From the NCBI GenBank assembly GCA_003662535.1, contig QMYG01000012.1, forward strand, positions 1-10,720: 10,720 bases of DNA. The letters are read 5' to 3'. The notes beneath the pieces are model-generated. The model was not told the origin of the DNA and made no database searches. It worked only from the letters and a program-made list of their open reading frames with translations. This DNA is from Candidatus Bathyarchaeota archaeon (GTDB lineage Archaea > Thermoproteota > Bathyarchaeia > EX4484-135 > B24-G1). This document shows positions 5,587 to 10,720 of this stretch, in pieces; position 1 is the stretch's first letter; every line of letters starts with the position of its first letter. The position numbers and the translations under genes were made by a program.

Positions 5587-7689
5587 ATGAGCTTCCTGGG
5601 TCCTAGCGATGATGATATATTCCGCGACCCGCCCGTGGGGGTCCTCGGTGGCAAGTACGGGTTGACGAAGATAGACAGTGTTACATTGGGGTTGCCTTCG
5701 CCGTTCACTACGCTAAAGTTGGACAGTAAACTGAAGATTGGCAGTAATGAGCACGAAATGTATGAGGACGGTACTGGAAACTTTGTAATTAATTATAAAG
5801 CGAGTAAATACTTGTATATTAAAGATGCAGGGAGTTTGCGAATAGCGATTTCAGGAGCAGTTTCATTATACTCAAATTTTCAGATGTTGAATGGCAAAAT
5901 TATAAGATTTTATCGTCCTGATAATACTGCATATTTTGCTATTTATGACGACAGTGGTGTATTAAGAATAAGAAATGAGAGTGATGTTTCTGTTATAGAC
6001 ATAACTAATAACGACGTGAATACCCTTAGTATATTTCCTCGTGCTAACAACCTCTACAGTTTTGGTGCAAGTACTGTGAGGTGGCTGAAGGGTTATCTTA
6101 ACAACATATTTTACAATGTAACAACGAAGACAGCAGACTTTAGTGTAACTATTGGTGACGGAGTTTACCTCGTTGATGCTTCTGCTGGTGCGGTGACTGC
6201 GACGTTAGCATCAGCACCTGACAAGGGTCTCGTTGTTTTCATCCAAAAAATAGACTCATCCTCAAACGCTGTCACAGTTACATGCGGTGGCACCGATACC
6301 TTCTGGGATGGAACAACTTCCCTCACTCTGAACACCCAGTGGCAGTATATCTGCTTAATCTACGATAGCGGGAAGTGGTATCTCTTTGACCCTTCAGCGG
6401 CATACAACGGAACATCATATCTCTTCTACAACTCATCAGGCTCTGAATATGGTCAAATCTACCGTGATGACAATTATCTCTATGTCTCCGCAGGCACGGG
6501 TGCTCTCGGAATAAAGGTGGACAGCAACCTCTATGGGCCAAATGACGACGTGGAGCTGATTGCGAACCAGGACATAATAGCACGTCTCGGTGATGCTGCG
6601 GGTTCTTACGCATTCAAGGTCCAGGACAACACTCCTTCTGATATATTCTCAATTGACAGCAGTGGTGCCATAACAATACACGGTGCCATCACACCCGACG
6701 CTGACAACACGATTGACCTTGGGAGCGATGACTGGAATACTTCACATCGCAGGTTTAAGGACCTGTACCTTGCGGGCAATGTGTATTTTGACGGAAGCGG
6801 TGGCTCAGCCACGACTTACATCGGCGATTACATGATAAAGTTGCCCGAGATGTCAAGCTCCGCTGCGATTACTCTCGGTACGACTGCGAGCACGTTGTCC
6901 GACTGGTTTATGAAGATAAACTACACGGGCACGAACATCGTCATTGACGATAACACCTATGGCATTCTTTTTGGCGGTCTTAAGAACATTCTTGGTGGAT
7001 ACGGCAGGTACGTTCTTCTCGGAGTTGACGACTGGCCGTCTGGCCGACACGTTCTTGTCGACGGCAACAATCGGGGAAGTGTATCTGCACGTATAGAGGA
7101 GGGTGCTTATCACTACGTTGATGACTTCGACGACGGCATGGGCAAGAAGGAGTGGAGCACCCTCTCGGGGGCGACGGGCAGCGATGCTGCGATGAGCAGT
7201 ATGCCCAACGGCTGGATAGAGCTGACGACAGGGGCCACTGCTAACAATTACTACGGCTTCGACTGGGGTGGCTATTACACATTCCGCTATTTGTATAGAC
7301 CAACAATCGAGGTCCGTCTAAAGCTCTCACAGACATCAAACACAAGGGTGAGAATAGGCTTCATAGGTTCGGCAGCGAATGAGTATCTCTACTTCGAGTT
7401 TGACAGCAGTGCTGATACAGACTGGCACTTAAAGTGTGACAACGAGAGCGGGACTCCTGAGGACATTGACACGGCTGTAGCTGCAAGCACGGACGAGGTG
7501 GTTCTGAGGTTCGAGTTCAAGGATGACACGACGGTTGAGGGCTTCATCAATGGTGTGCCCATAGCCTCGGACTTGTTCAACAAGGTGCCTTCAGGGTGGC
7601 TCCAGCCTTACGTTTACATAGAGACGCTGGAGAATGCTGCGAAGAGCATGGGGGTGGACTACTTCAAGATATGGCAGGACAGGACGTGA
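5587..7689 (+). CDS. Tail-fibre-like host-recognition protein with C-terminal jelly-roll domain
   Basis: 700 residues, modular. Residues 1-25 are a short head-side segment. Residues 30-180 are beta-repeat sequence ending in a shaft motif (LYSFGASTVRWLKGYL, about 156-171). Residues 185-268 match a module common in phage fibres (DGVYLVDASAGAVTATLASA ... VTVTCGGTDTF ... KWYLF). Residues 373-402 hold the classic shaft motif NTIDLGSDDWNTSHRRFKDL followed by a YLAGNVYFDG turn. From about 508 to the end lies a concanavalin A-like sandwich beginning DDFDDG and ending in a Trp-rich strand (YFKIWQDRT). No signal peptide, and only isolated Cys, as expected for a virion fibre. It is probably trimeric and binds the host surface. 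Codons in roughly the first 200 residues are much more AT-rich than elsewhere. AGGAGGGTG lies six bases before the start. Confidence 0.88.
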   Translation: MSFLGPSDDDIFRDPPVGVLGGKYGLTKIDSVTLGLPSPFTTLKLDSKLKIGSNEHEMYEDGTGNFVINYKASKYLYIKDAGSLRIAISGAVSLYSNFQMLNGKIIRFYRPDNTAYFAIYDDSGVLRIRNESDVSVIDITNNDVNTLSIFPRANNLYSFGASTVRWLKGYLNNIFYNVTTKTADFSVTIGDGVYLVDASAGAVTATLASAPDKGLVVFIQKIDSSSNAVTVTCGGTDTFWDGTTSLTLNTQWQYICLIYDSGKWYLFDPSAAYNGTSYLFYNSSGSEYGQIYRDDNYLYVSAGTGALGIKVDSNLYGPNDDVELIANQDIIARLGDAAGSYAFKVQDNTPSDIFSIDSSGAITIHGAITPDADNTIDLGSDDWNTSHRRFKDLYLAGNVYFDGSGGSATTYIGDYMIKLPEMSSSAAITLGTTASTLSDWFMKINYTGTNIVIDDNTYGILFGGLKNILGGYGRYVLLGVDDWPSGRHVLVDGNNRGSVSARIEEGAYHYVDDFDDGMGKKEWSTLSGATGSDAAMSSMPNGWIELTTGATANNYYGFDWGGYYTFRYLYRPTIEVRLKLSQTSNTRVRIGFIGSAANEYLYFEFDSSADTDWHLKCDNESGTPEDIDTAVAASTDEVVLRFEFKDDTTVEGFINGVPIASDLFNKVPSGWLQPYVYIETLENAAKSMGVDYFKIWQDRT
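7120..7686 (+). repeat. Jelly-roll domain, copy 1 (C-terminus of the fibre)
   Basis: This domain is repeated as the body of the next gene. Shared landmarks: DDF, VR(I/M)GFIG, WHL(K/R)CDN, D(I/V)DT, (E/K)TLEN and the terminal (I/T)AWQDR or IWQDR. The copies are clearly diverged in DNA, so this is an old duplication at protein level rather than a recent tandem repeat. Confidence 0.8.
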
Positions 7690-8366
7690 TGCGGGTGATT
7701 GAGGTGAGGACGAACAGGAAGCAGTATCTCTACGGAGGTATTGACTGCCTCAAGCATGGGGCCATTAATGCGAGAGTGGAGTCTGCTTCCGCATGCTTCT
7801 GTGATGACTTCTGGCAGGGTGGCCCGAACTACTCGTGGGCCGAGAGGGAGTCCTCGGGCAACTACTCCACGGTCCCAGGGAGACCGAGTGGGTGGATAAG
7901 CCTGAACACGAACAACAACGCAGGTGCTGCATATTCGCTCTATCTTGACAATCTTGACTTCCTCGCTCAGTACAACCCTTCAGCGATAGCGAGAATGGAG
8001 GTGCCGACAATAACGAATGTGGAGGTGAGAATGGGCTTCATAGGTGCTGCTGATGATGACTTCATCTACTTTATCTACAACACGGGCGAGGGCCATTCGA
8101 CGTGGCATTTACGGTGTGACAACGGCTCGGGATCGCCGACGGATGTGGACACAGGCGTGTCAATAGATTCGGTTCCGCACACAATAATGTTCGAGTTCTA
8201 CTCCCAGGTCAGGATAGATGGATATGTTGATGGCAACAAGGTTGGCGAACTGACCTCGAAGATACCGACGAATCCGCTCGGACTGTATATGTATGTAAAG
8301 ACGCTTGAGAATGGAGTGAAGAGCCTGTACTGTGACATGATAACCGCATGGCAGGATAGATATTGA
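7689..8366 (+). CDS. Stand-alone paralogue of the fibre C-terminal jelly-roll domain
   Basis: 225 residues from ATG 7689, whose A is the last base of the fibre stop (TGATG). A frame extension to 7596 runs inside the fibre gene and is unlikely. Residues 35 to 225 align with the fibre's last 190: DDFWQGG with DDFDDG; VRMGFIGAADDDFIYF with VRIGFIGSAANEYLYF; WHLRCDNGSGSP with WHLKCDNESGTP; KTLENGVKS with ETLENAAKS; terminal AWQDRY with IWQDRT. The N-terminus (MRVIEVRTNRKQYLYGG) lacks shaft modules. It may be an alternative tip, a cap that binds the fibre end, or an independent adhesin. Four Cys occur, including CFC near residue 37, absent from the fibre copy. Translation is probably tightly coupled to the fibre. 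Confidence 0.85.
   Translation: MRVIEVRTNRKQYLYGGIDCLKHGAINARVESASACFCDDFWQGGPNYSWAERESSGNYSTVPGRPSGWISLNTNNNAGAAYSLYLDNLDFLAQYNPSAIARMEVPTITNVEVRMGFIGAADDDFIYFIYNTGEGHSTWHLRCDNGSGSPTDVDTGVSIDSVPHTIMFEFYSQVRIDGYVDGNKVGELTSKIPTNPLGLYMYVKTLENGVKSLYCDMITAWQDRY
7797..8363 (+). repeat. Jelly-roll domain, copy 2 (body of the paralogue)
   Basis: Second copy of the domain that ends the fibre. It keeps the same order of landmark strands and the same terminal WQDR motif but differs in the loops between, where receptor contacts would be expected. Confidence 0.75.
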
Positions 8367-8375
8367 GGTGGTATG

Positions 8376-8717
8376 ATGGAGATGGCAAACGTGGCAGTCC
8401 TCGCAACACTCCTCCTGGAGGTTATTCTTGTCCTATATTACGTCCGACGCTACAGGATAGAGACGAAGAAGGAAGGTCTGATGCTGTTTCCAATCATATC
8501 GGCACTGATGATATCACTCCCCATGTCATCCATGATGGTCTATATTGTCATCCTCTCGCTGCTCGGAGGAGGCGACGTTGTAATAACGACGATGACCTAC
8601 GGGGTTGCGGAGGTGGTGGGAGACATAATCGCACTGTTGCTGTGGTTTGTCTTCGTAGTGTGGGCATTCGTAAGTCTCAGGAAGGTGAGCAAGACAATCA
8701 AGCCTGGAGGTGGATGA
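8376..8717 (+). CDS. Small multi-spanning membrane protein
   Basis: 113 residues from ATG 8376 (ATG 8373 and 8382 also possible), after GAGGTGGT. Hydrophobic segments: about 5-23 (VAVLATLLLEVILVLYYV), a long one at about 36-64 with a Pro in the middle that could be one kinked span or two short ones (LMLFPIISALMISLP, then MVYIVILSLLGG), and about 80-101 (DIIALLLWFVFVVWAFVSL). Basic residues follow the first (RRYRIETKK) and last (RKVSKTIKPGGG) spans. Size, number of spans and position next to fibre genes resemble viral holins or envelope proteins, but holins have no reliable motif, so this is a guess. Its stop overlaps or adjoins the next start, and its terminal Gly-Gly-Gly codons double as the next ribosome binding site. 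Confidence 0.8.
   Translation: MEMANVAVLATLLLEVILVLYYVRRYRIETKKEGLMLFPIISALMISLPMSSMMVYIVILSLLGGGDVVITTMTYGVAEVVGDIIALLLWFVFVVWAFVSLRKVSKTIKPGGG
8706..8713 (+). promoter_or_regulatory. Ribosome binding site GGAGGTGG serving two possible starts
   Basis: GGAGGTGG overlaps the end of the membrane protein gene. It lies five bases before GTG 8719 (frame containing PDADH) and immediately before ATG 8714/8717 (another frame). Spacing favours GTG 8719 or ATG 8717. Confidence 0.6.
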
Positions 8718-8935
8718 TGTGGCAGATAGAGTATCCCGCAGAGTGCATAGTAAGGTGCTTATGCACCCACTTCTTGTTTTCAGCATATTTGGGATACTCG
8801 GGGTACTTCCTGATGCGGACCATCTGTATCCGCCGATGGCCAGGACAACAATGCTACCGCTCTCCGTTCTGGCTGGGTGCTTTTTTATCGTTGCTCTCGC
8901 ACTGGATTATCGACAGTTTCACAAATCTCGCATAG
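8714..8935 (+). CDS. Overlapping frame carrying the HWIIDSFT ending
   Basis: ATG 8714 overlaps the previous stop as ATGA, and this frame stays open to TAG 8933-8935, 73 residues. Its last part (FLSLLSHWIIDSFTNLA) looks like the C-terminus of the protein begun in the neighbouring frame; its first 50 residues (MMWQIEYPAECIVR, CIRRWPGQQCYRS) resemble an out-of-frame reading, with unusual Cys and Arg clustering. Its stop touches the ribosome binding site of the next gene, as genuine stops do here. It is either the true second half of a frameshifted gene or, less likely, an independent small membrane protein. Confidence 0.35.
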   Translation: MMWQIEYPAECIVRCLCTHFLFSAYLGYSGYFLMRTICIRRWPGQQCYRSPFWLGAFLSLLSHWIIDSFTNLA

Positions 8936-8946
8936 GAGGTGATTGA
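8719..8946 (+). CDS. Short PDxDH membrane protein, YdjM/DUF457-like, apparently frameshifted near its end
   Basis: 75 residues in the frame of GTG 8719. A hydrophobic segment leads into GILGVLPDADHLYPP (Asp32, Asp34, His35), the signature of the YdjM/DUF457 family of membrane-bound, probably metal-dependent hydrolases; His16 precedes it. The family also ends with a membrane helix followed by H-x-x-x-D-S/L-x-T. In this frame that part is missing and the end is IVALALDYRQFHKSRIGGD, reading through the next ribosome binding site. In another frame, after the six-T run at 8881-8886, the sequence reads LSHWIIDSFTNLA, exactly the expected ending, then TAG 8933. One base less in the T run would join the two into a single 72-residue protein. 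The usual HRGxTHS motif is not seen, so it is at best a reduced member. Either a broken gene, a sequence error or a slippage site. Confidence 0.5.
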   Translation: MADRVSRRVHSKVLMHPLLVFSIFGILGVLPDADHLYPPMARTTMLPLSVLAGCFFIVALALDYRQFHKSRIGGD

Positions 8947-8947
8947 C

Positions 8948-9208
8948 ATGCCAGAAGAGTATGTTGTAGTTGAGGTCATAATGAAGGTCCCCAAGGACGA
9001 CGAGGAAAGGCTGTTGAAGGACATTGCAGGTATTGATGCCGAGGTGACATCACTGCACATCACGAGGGTGACGAAGATAGAGTTGCACGGCAAGGAGCAC
9101 TTCATCGCGGAGACCGTGCCTGCCGAAGGCGAGGAGACACCGATTGACAGGTTCAAGAAGATTCTTGAGAACAAGAAGATAAAGACGAAGGCGAAGGTGA
9201 GGGAATAA
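8948..9208 (+). CDS. Small charged alpha/beta protein of unknown function
   Basis: 86 residues from ATG 8948, five bases after GGAGGTGA; the GTG at 8939 lies within that site. The N-terminus is beta-rich (EEYVVVEVIMKVP), followed by a helix (DDEERLLKDIAGI), a second strand pair (VTSLHITRVTKIELHGKEHF), and a strongly basic C-terminal helix (FKKILENKKIKTKAKVRE). Strand-helix-strand-strand order with a charged surface suggests a small ferredoxin-like or ACT-like fold, but no family motif is recognised. No Cys, no membrane segment. The stop TAA shares its last base with the next ATG (TAATG), indicating coupled translation with the LamG protein. It could be a chaperone for that protein, by position only. 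Confidence 0.75.
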   Translation: MPEEYVVVEVIMKVPKDDEERLLKDIAGIDAEVTSLHITRVTKIELHGKEHFIAETVPAEGEETPIDRFKKILENKKIKTKAKVRE

Positions 9209-9897
9209 TGCCAACCTTCAGAGGTGTCAGACTGGTCAGCAATCCGAGTGCAGTCCTAAGGAATGGACTGGCTGCGGAGTGGTTGATGAACGAGTCTGGC
9301 AGCACTCTGACGGATACGAGTGGGAATGGTAATCACGGGACAATTTACGGTGCGAGCTGGTATACACTCCCGAGTGAGTATAAAGTGTTGAGTCTTGATG
9401 GTGACGATTATGTAGACGTTCCTGATGATCCCACTCTCAATCCTACTCAGTGTATAAGTGTGGAGCACTGGATTTACCCGGAAGTATTGACGAGTGGAGT
9501 GGTACAGAGAATAGTACAGAGAAAGGCTGGAACATGGGGAACGCTTATAAGGGGAGATCTAATAAGGTTTTATGTAGATACTACTGACGATGGGGGATCG
9601 TGGAAATCTGCTGAATGCACGATCCCGTCTACCAATAAGTGGTACAATATAGCGGCGGTCTATGATGGTGTCAAGATATATCTCTACATGGATGGCGAAC
9701 TGAGAGCGACCACACCACAGTCACATGCAATAAACCAGCCACCGGCTGGGGCACCACTTCAAATAGGTAGAGATCACCTTAACGTTCAGTATTTCCAGGG
9801 TCTTATCGGCGTAGTTCGCATTTACAAAGACCGTACCCTTCAACCCTGGGAAATCCAGGCACTCTACAACTATGACAAAGCACTCATGGGAATATGA
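9208..9897 (+). CDS. LamG / concanavalin A-like jelly-roll protein
   Basis: 229 residues forming one laminin-G-like (LamG_3 type) domain from about 18 to the end. Landmarks in order: LAAEWLMNESGSTLTDTSGN then GNHGTIYGASW; SLDGDDYVDVPDDPTLN; ISVEHWIYPE; KWYNIAAVYDGVKIYLYMDG; LQIGRD; FQGLIGVVRIYKDRTLQPWE and IQALYN. These match the strands of carbohydrate-binding or structural LamG domains found in secreted proteins and phage fibres. No signal peptide precedes it, which fits a particle protein rather than a secreted host enzyme, and no catalytic glucanase residues are evident. It probably binds host surface glycans, or caps the fibre. Start ATG 9208 overlaps the previous stop by one base; codons are more AT-rich than in the left block. 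Confidence 0.88.
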   Translation: MPTFRGVRLVSNPSAVLRNGLAAEWLMNESGSTLTDTSGNGNHGTIYGASWYTLPSEYKVLSLDGDDYVDVPDDPTLNPTQCISVEHWIYPEVLTSGVVQRIVQRKAGTWGTLIRGDLIRFYVDTTDDGGSWKSAECTIPSTNKWYNIAAVYDGVKIYLYMDGELRATTPQSHAINQPPAGAPLQIGRDHLNVQYFQGLIGVVRIYKDRTLQPWEIQALYNYDKALMGI

Positions 9898-9907
9898 GGT
9901 GATGCGA

Positions 9908-10018
9908 ATGAGGATAATAAGTGCCAACATCCCTGTCATGGTCTACTCCTGGGACATGGAGGAGTTGACGGATTGGGGCACTTCGACTCTTACGTATCAG
10001 TGGGATATGGAGGCATGA
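9908..10018 (+). CDS. 36-codon minigene, possible remnant of an adhesin N-terminus
   Basis: A short frame from ATG 9908, four bases after GAGGTGAT, to TGA 10016-10018. The peptide starts MRIISANIPVMVYSWDMEE and ends TLTYQWDMEA. Its stop overlaps ATG 10015 of the next gene (ATGA), and the spacing on both sides matches real genes here. The phrase YSWDMEELTDWG resembles the first strand of jelly-roll domains, and WDME occurs twice, 17 codons apart, from an imperfect 13-base repeat. It may be a tiny independent protein, a leader that couples translation of the next gene, or the cut-off start of a once longer adhesin. Too short to assign a function. Confidence 0.45.
   Translation: MRIISANIPVMVYSWDMEELTDWGTSTLTYQWDMEA
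9950..10013 (+). repeat. Imperfect 13-base direct repeat in the minigene
   Basis: TGGGACATGGAGG (9950-9962) and TGGGATATGGAGG (10001-10013) differ at one base and lie 51 bases apart, a multiple of three, giving WDMEE and WDMEA in the same frame. The second copy also supplies the GGAGG in front of the next gene. Confidence 0.6.
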
Positions 10019-10602
10019 AGATGGCAGGCTATGCGAGTGATTTTGAGTGGAACAGTACGTCGTGGACGTTGACAACAGAGCAGGCCTACTCAGGTTCAAA
10101 GTCGTTTAGATCAACTGCTGCGGGTATCTCGGTCCTTGGTAAGAACACGACAGTTTCAAGTGCGTTGGATCAGAGGATGGTCTTATATTACTGGCATCCA
10201 AACACGACAACATTACAGACTCGAGCTTTTCTCCTGTTTCGCATAAGCCAGTTTCCGACGAATCCCACTGATTACCTTGTATATCTAAAGAGAGGAGCAG
10301 GCGATTACACCAGTTATCACATAGTAAAGAGGGTGAACGGATCTTCATCGACGTTAACCAGTGGTAGTATATCAGGCGTGTACCCACAACAGTGGTTGAA
10401 AATGGATGCGAGGGTTCGGGATAGTGGAGGAGTGGCATATCTGGAGCTTTCGGTTTATGATGAATCATCAAATCAGATAATACACGCCATCGCAAGTGAC
10501 ACGTCTCCATTATCAGCAGGTTTATTTGGTATAGGTGTGTCTTACTCAGAAGATCCATATTATGCGTATATAGACGATTTAGAGTATTACGTATTGGGGT
10601 GA
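10015..10602 (+). CDS. Jelly-roll-like probable adhesin or virion surface protein
   Basis: 195 residues from ATG 10015 (overlapping the minigene stop) or 193 from ATG 10021, which is better spaced, seven bases after GGAGG. The sequence is all-beta, and its opening (SDFEWNSTSWTLTTEQAYSG followed by SKSFRSTAAG) is the usual start of concanavalin A-like carbohydrate-binding sandwiches, where an early Trp-rich strand and a 'yxGsxSlr' turn occur. It ends with AYIDDLEYYVLG, the 'hIDDhxhh' closing strand typical of such domains. No Cys, signal peptide or catalytic motif. It follows the LamG gene and is probably another surface-binding module of the same particle. The extension to 9973 lies inside the minigene and is not preferred. 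Base composition is AT-richer than the left block. Confidence 0.75.
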   Translation: MKMAGYASDFEWNSTSWTLTTEQAYSGSKSFRSTAAGISVLGKNTTVSSALDQRMVLYYWHPNTTTLQTRAFLLFRISQFPTNPTDYLVYLKRGAGDYTSYHIVKRVNGSSSTLTSGSISGVYPQQWLKMDARVRDSGGVAYLELSVYDESSNQIIHAIASDTSPLSAGLFGIGVSYSEDPYYAYIDDLEYYVLG

Positions 10603-10607
10603 TGAGA

Positions 10608-10720
10608 ATGGCTGATAAGAAGACCGAGAAGAAAGAATTTCCGAAGACGATAAAAGTGCCGAAGAGAGTCCAGGACAGCCTGATGAAGAAGAAGCGCGAG
10701 CAGGACATGAGAATGCAACA
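10608..10720 (+). CDS. Lys-rich protein, N-terminal part only, cut by the window edge
   Basis: Thirty-seven complete codons from ATG 10608, four bases after GGGGTGAT; ATG 10602 overlapping the previous stop is an alternative. The visible part is strongly basic (MADKKTEKKEFPKTIKVPKR and SLMKKKREQDMRMQ) with no hydrophobic segment. It continues beyond the right edge, so neither length nor function can be given. Basic N-termini of this sort occur in nucleic-acid-binding and ribosome-associated proteins, but nothing more specific is visible. Confidence 0.6.
   Translation, partial: MADKKTEKKEFPKTIKVPKRVQDSLMKKKREQDMRMQ

Noticed and set aside
7596..7688. Upstream extension of the fibre-paralogue frame
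   Set aside because: It lies wholly within the fibre gene, has no ribosome binding site, and homology to the fibre domain starts only after ATG 7689.
8363..8713. Long upstream part of the frame ending at 8935 (overlapping the multi-TM gene)
   Set aside because: It reads as Arg/Gly/Cys-rich out-of-frame sequence opposite a convincing membrane protein; only the end of this frame, after the T run, looks real.
5587..10602. Diversity-generating retroelement acting on the adhesin genes
   Set aside because: No reverse transcriptase and no near-identical template/variable repeat pair were seen; the duplicated domains are too diverged to be a template pair.
1..10720. Borg or other AT-rich archaeal extrachromosomal element
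   Set aside because: Most of the window is GC-rich, no in-frame tandem nucleotide repeats are seen, and gene content is virion-like.
1..10720. tRNA genes, CRISPR arrays, insertion sequences or att sites
   Set aside because: No cloverleaf-like sequence, regularly spaced repeats, transposase or integrase motif was found on either strand.

Overview
The window reads as archaeal DNA, most likely part of a virus or provirus. Archaeal signals: almost every gene follows a strong GGAGGTGA-type ribosome binding site; Ile ATA and Arg AGA/AGG codons are frequent; and the one clear promoter (3083-3096) is a BRE/TATA box placed so that transcription would begin on the start codon. Viral signals: a long tail-fibre/adhesin-like gene, several jelly-roll (concanavalin A-like) genes, short beta-rich proteins of virion type and small membrane proteins, all on the + strand and packed end to end. 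No capsid, portal or terminase gene is visible, so the viral assignment is inference, and the host cannot be named beyond a probable euryarchaeon.

Layout. Positions 1-3066 hold a left block of small genes: a ribbon-helix-helix-like protein cut by the window edge, a coiled-coil protein, an Ala-rich CxxC protein, an acidic helical protein, a deviant Walker A (Mrp/ParA-type) ATPase, a hidden 49-codon frame that can only start with CTG, and a basic protein of unknown function. Positions 3067-3119 carry the promoter. From 3120 to the right edge, one apparent operon encodes two Cys-containing proteins of unknown role, a protein with the His and Cys motifs of caspase-fold (clan CD) peptidases, two beta-rich probable virion proteins, a 700-residue fibre, a free-standing paralogue of the fibre's C-terminal domain, a small multi-TM membrane protein, a short PDxDH membrane protein that appears split by a frameshift, a small charged protein, a LamG protein, a 36-codon minigene, another jelly-roll-like protein, and the start of a Lys-rich protein.

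How it may work. The right-hand operon looks like late, host-contact functions: a fibre plus several interchangeable-looking adhesin modules, with membrane proteins that could act at entry or exit. The caspase-like protein could be a maturation or regulatory protease of the particle. The left block, with an ATPase, an RHH-like protein and a coiled-coil protein, could serve partition, packaging or assembly. The ATPase follows the Mrp/Nbp35 layout but lacks the CPxC cluster-binding motif, so Fe-S carrier work is unlikely. Genes are linked by 1-4 base stop/start overlaps or short spacers, indicating extensive translational coupling. No tRNA, rRNA, CRISPR array, insertion sequence or convincing terminator was seen, and no gene-free stretch exceeds 300 bases.
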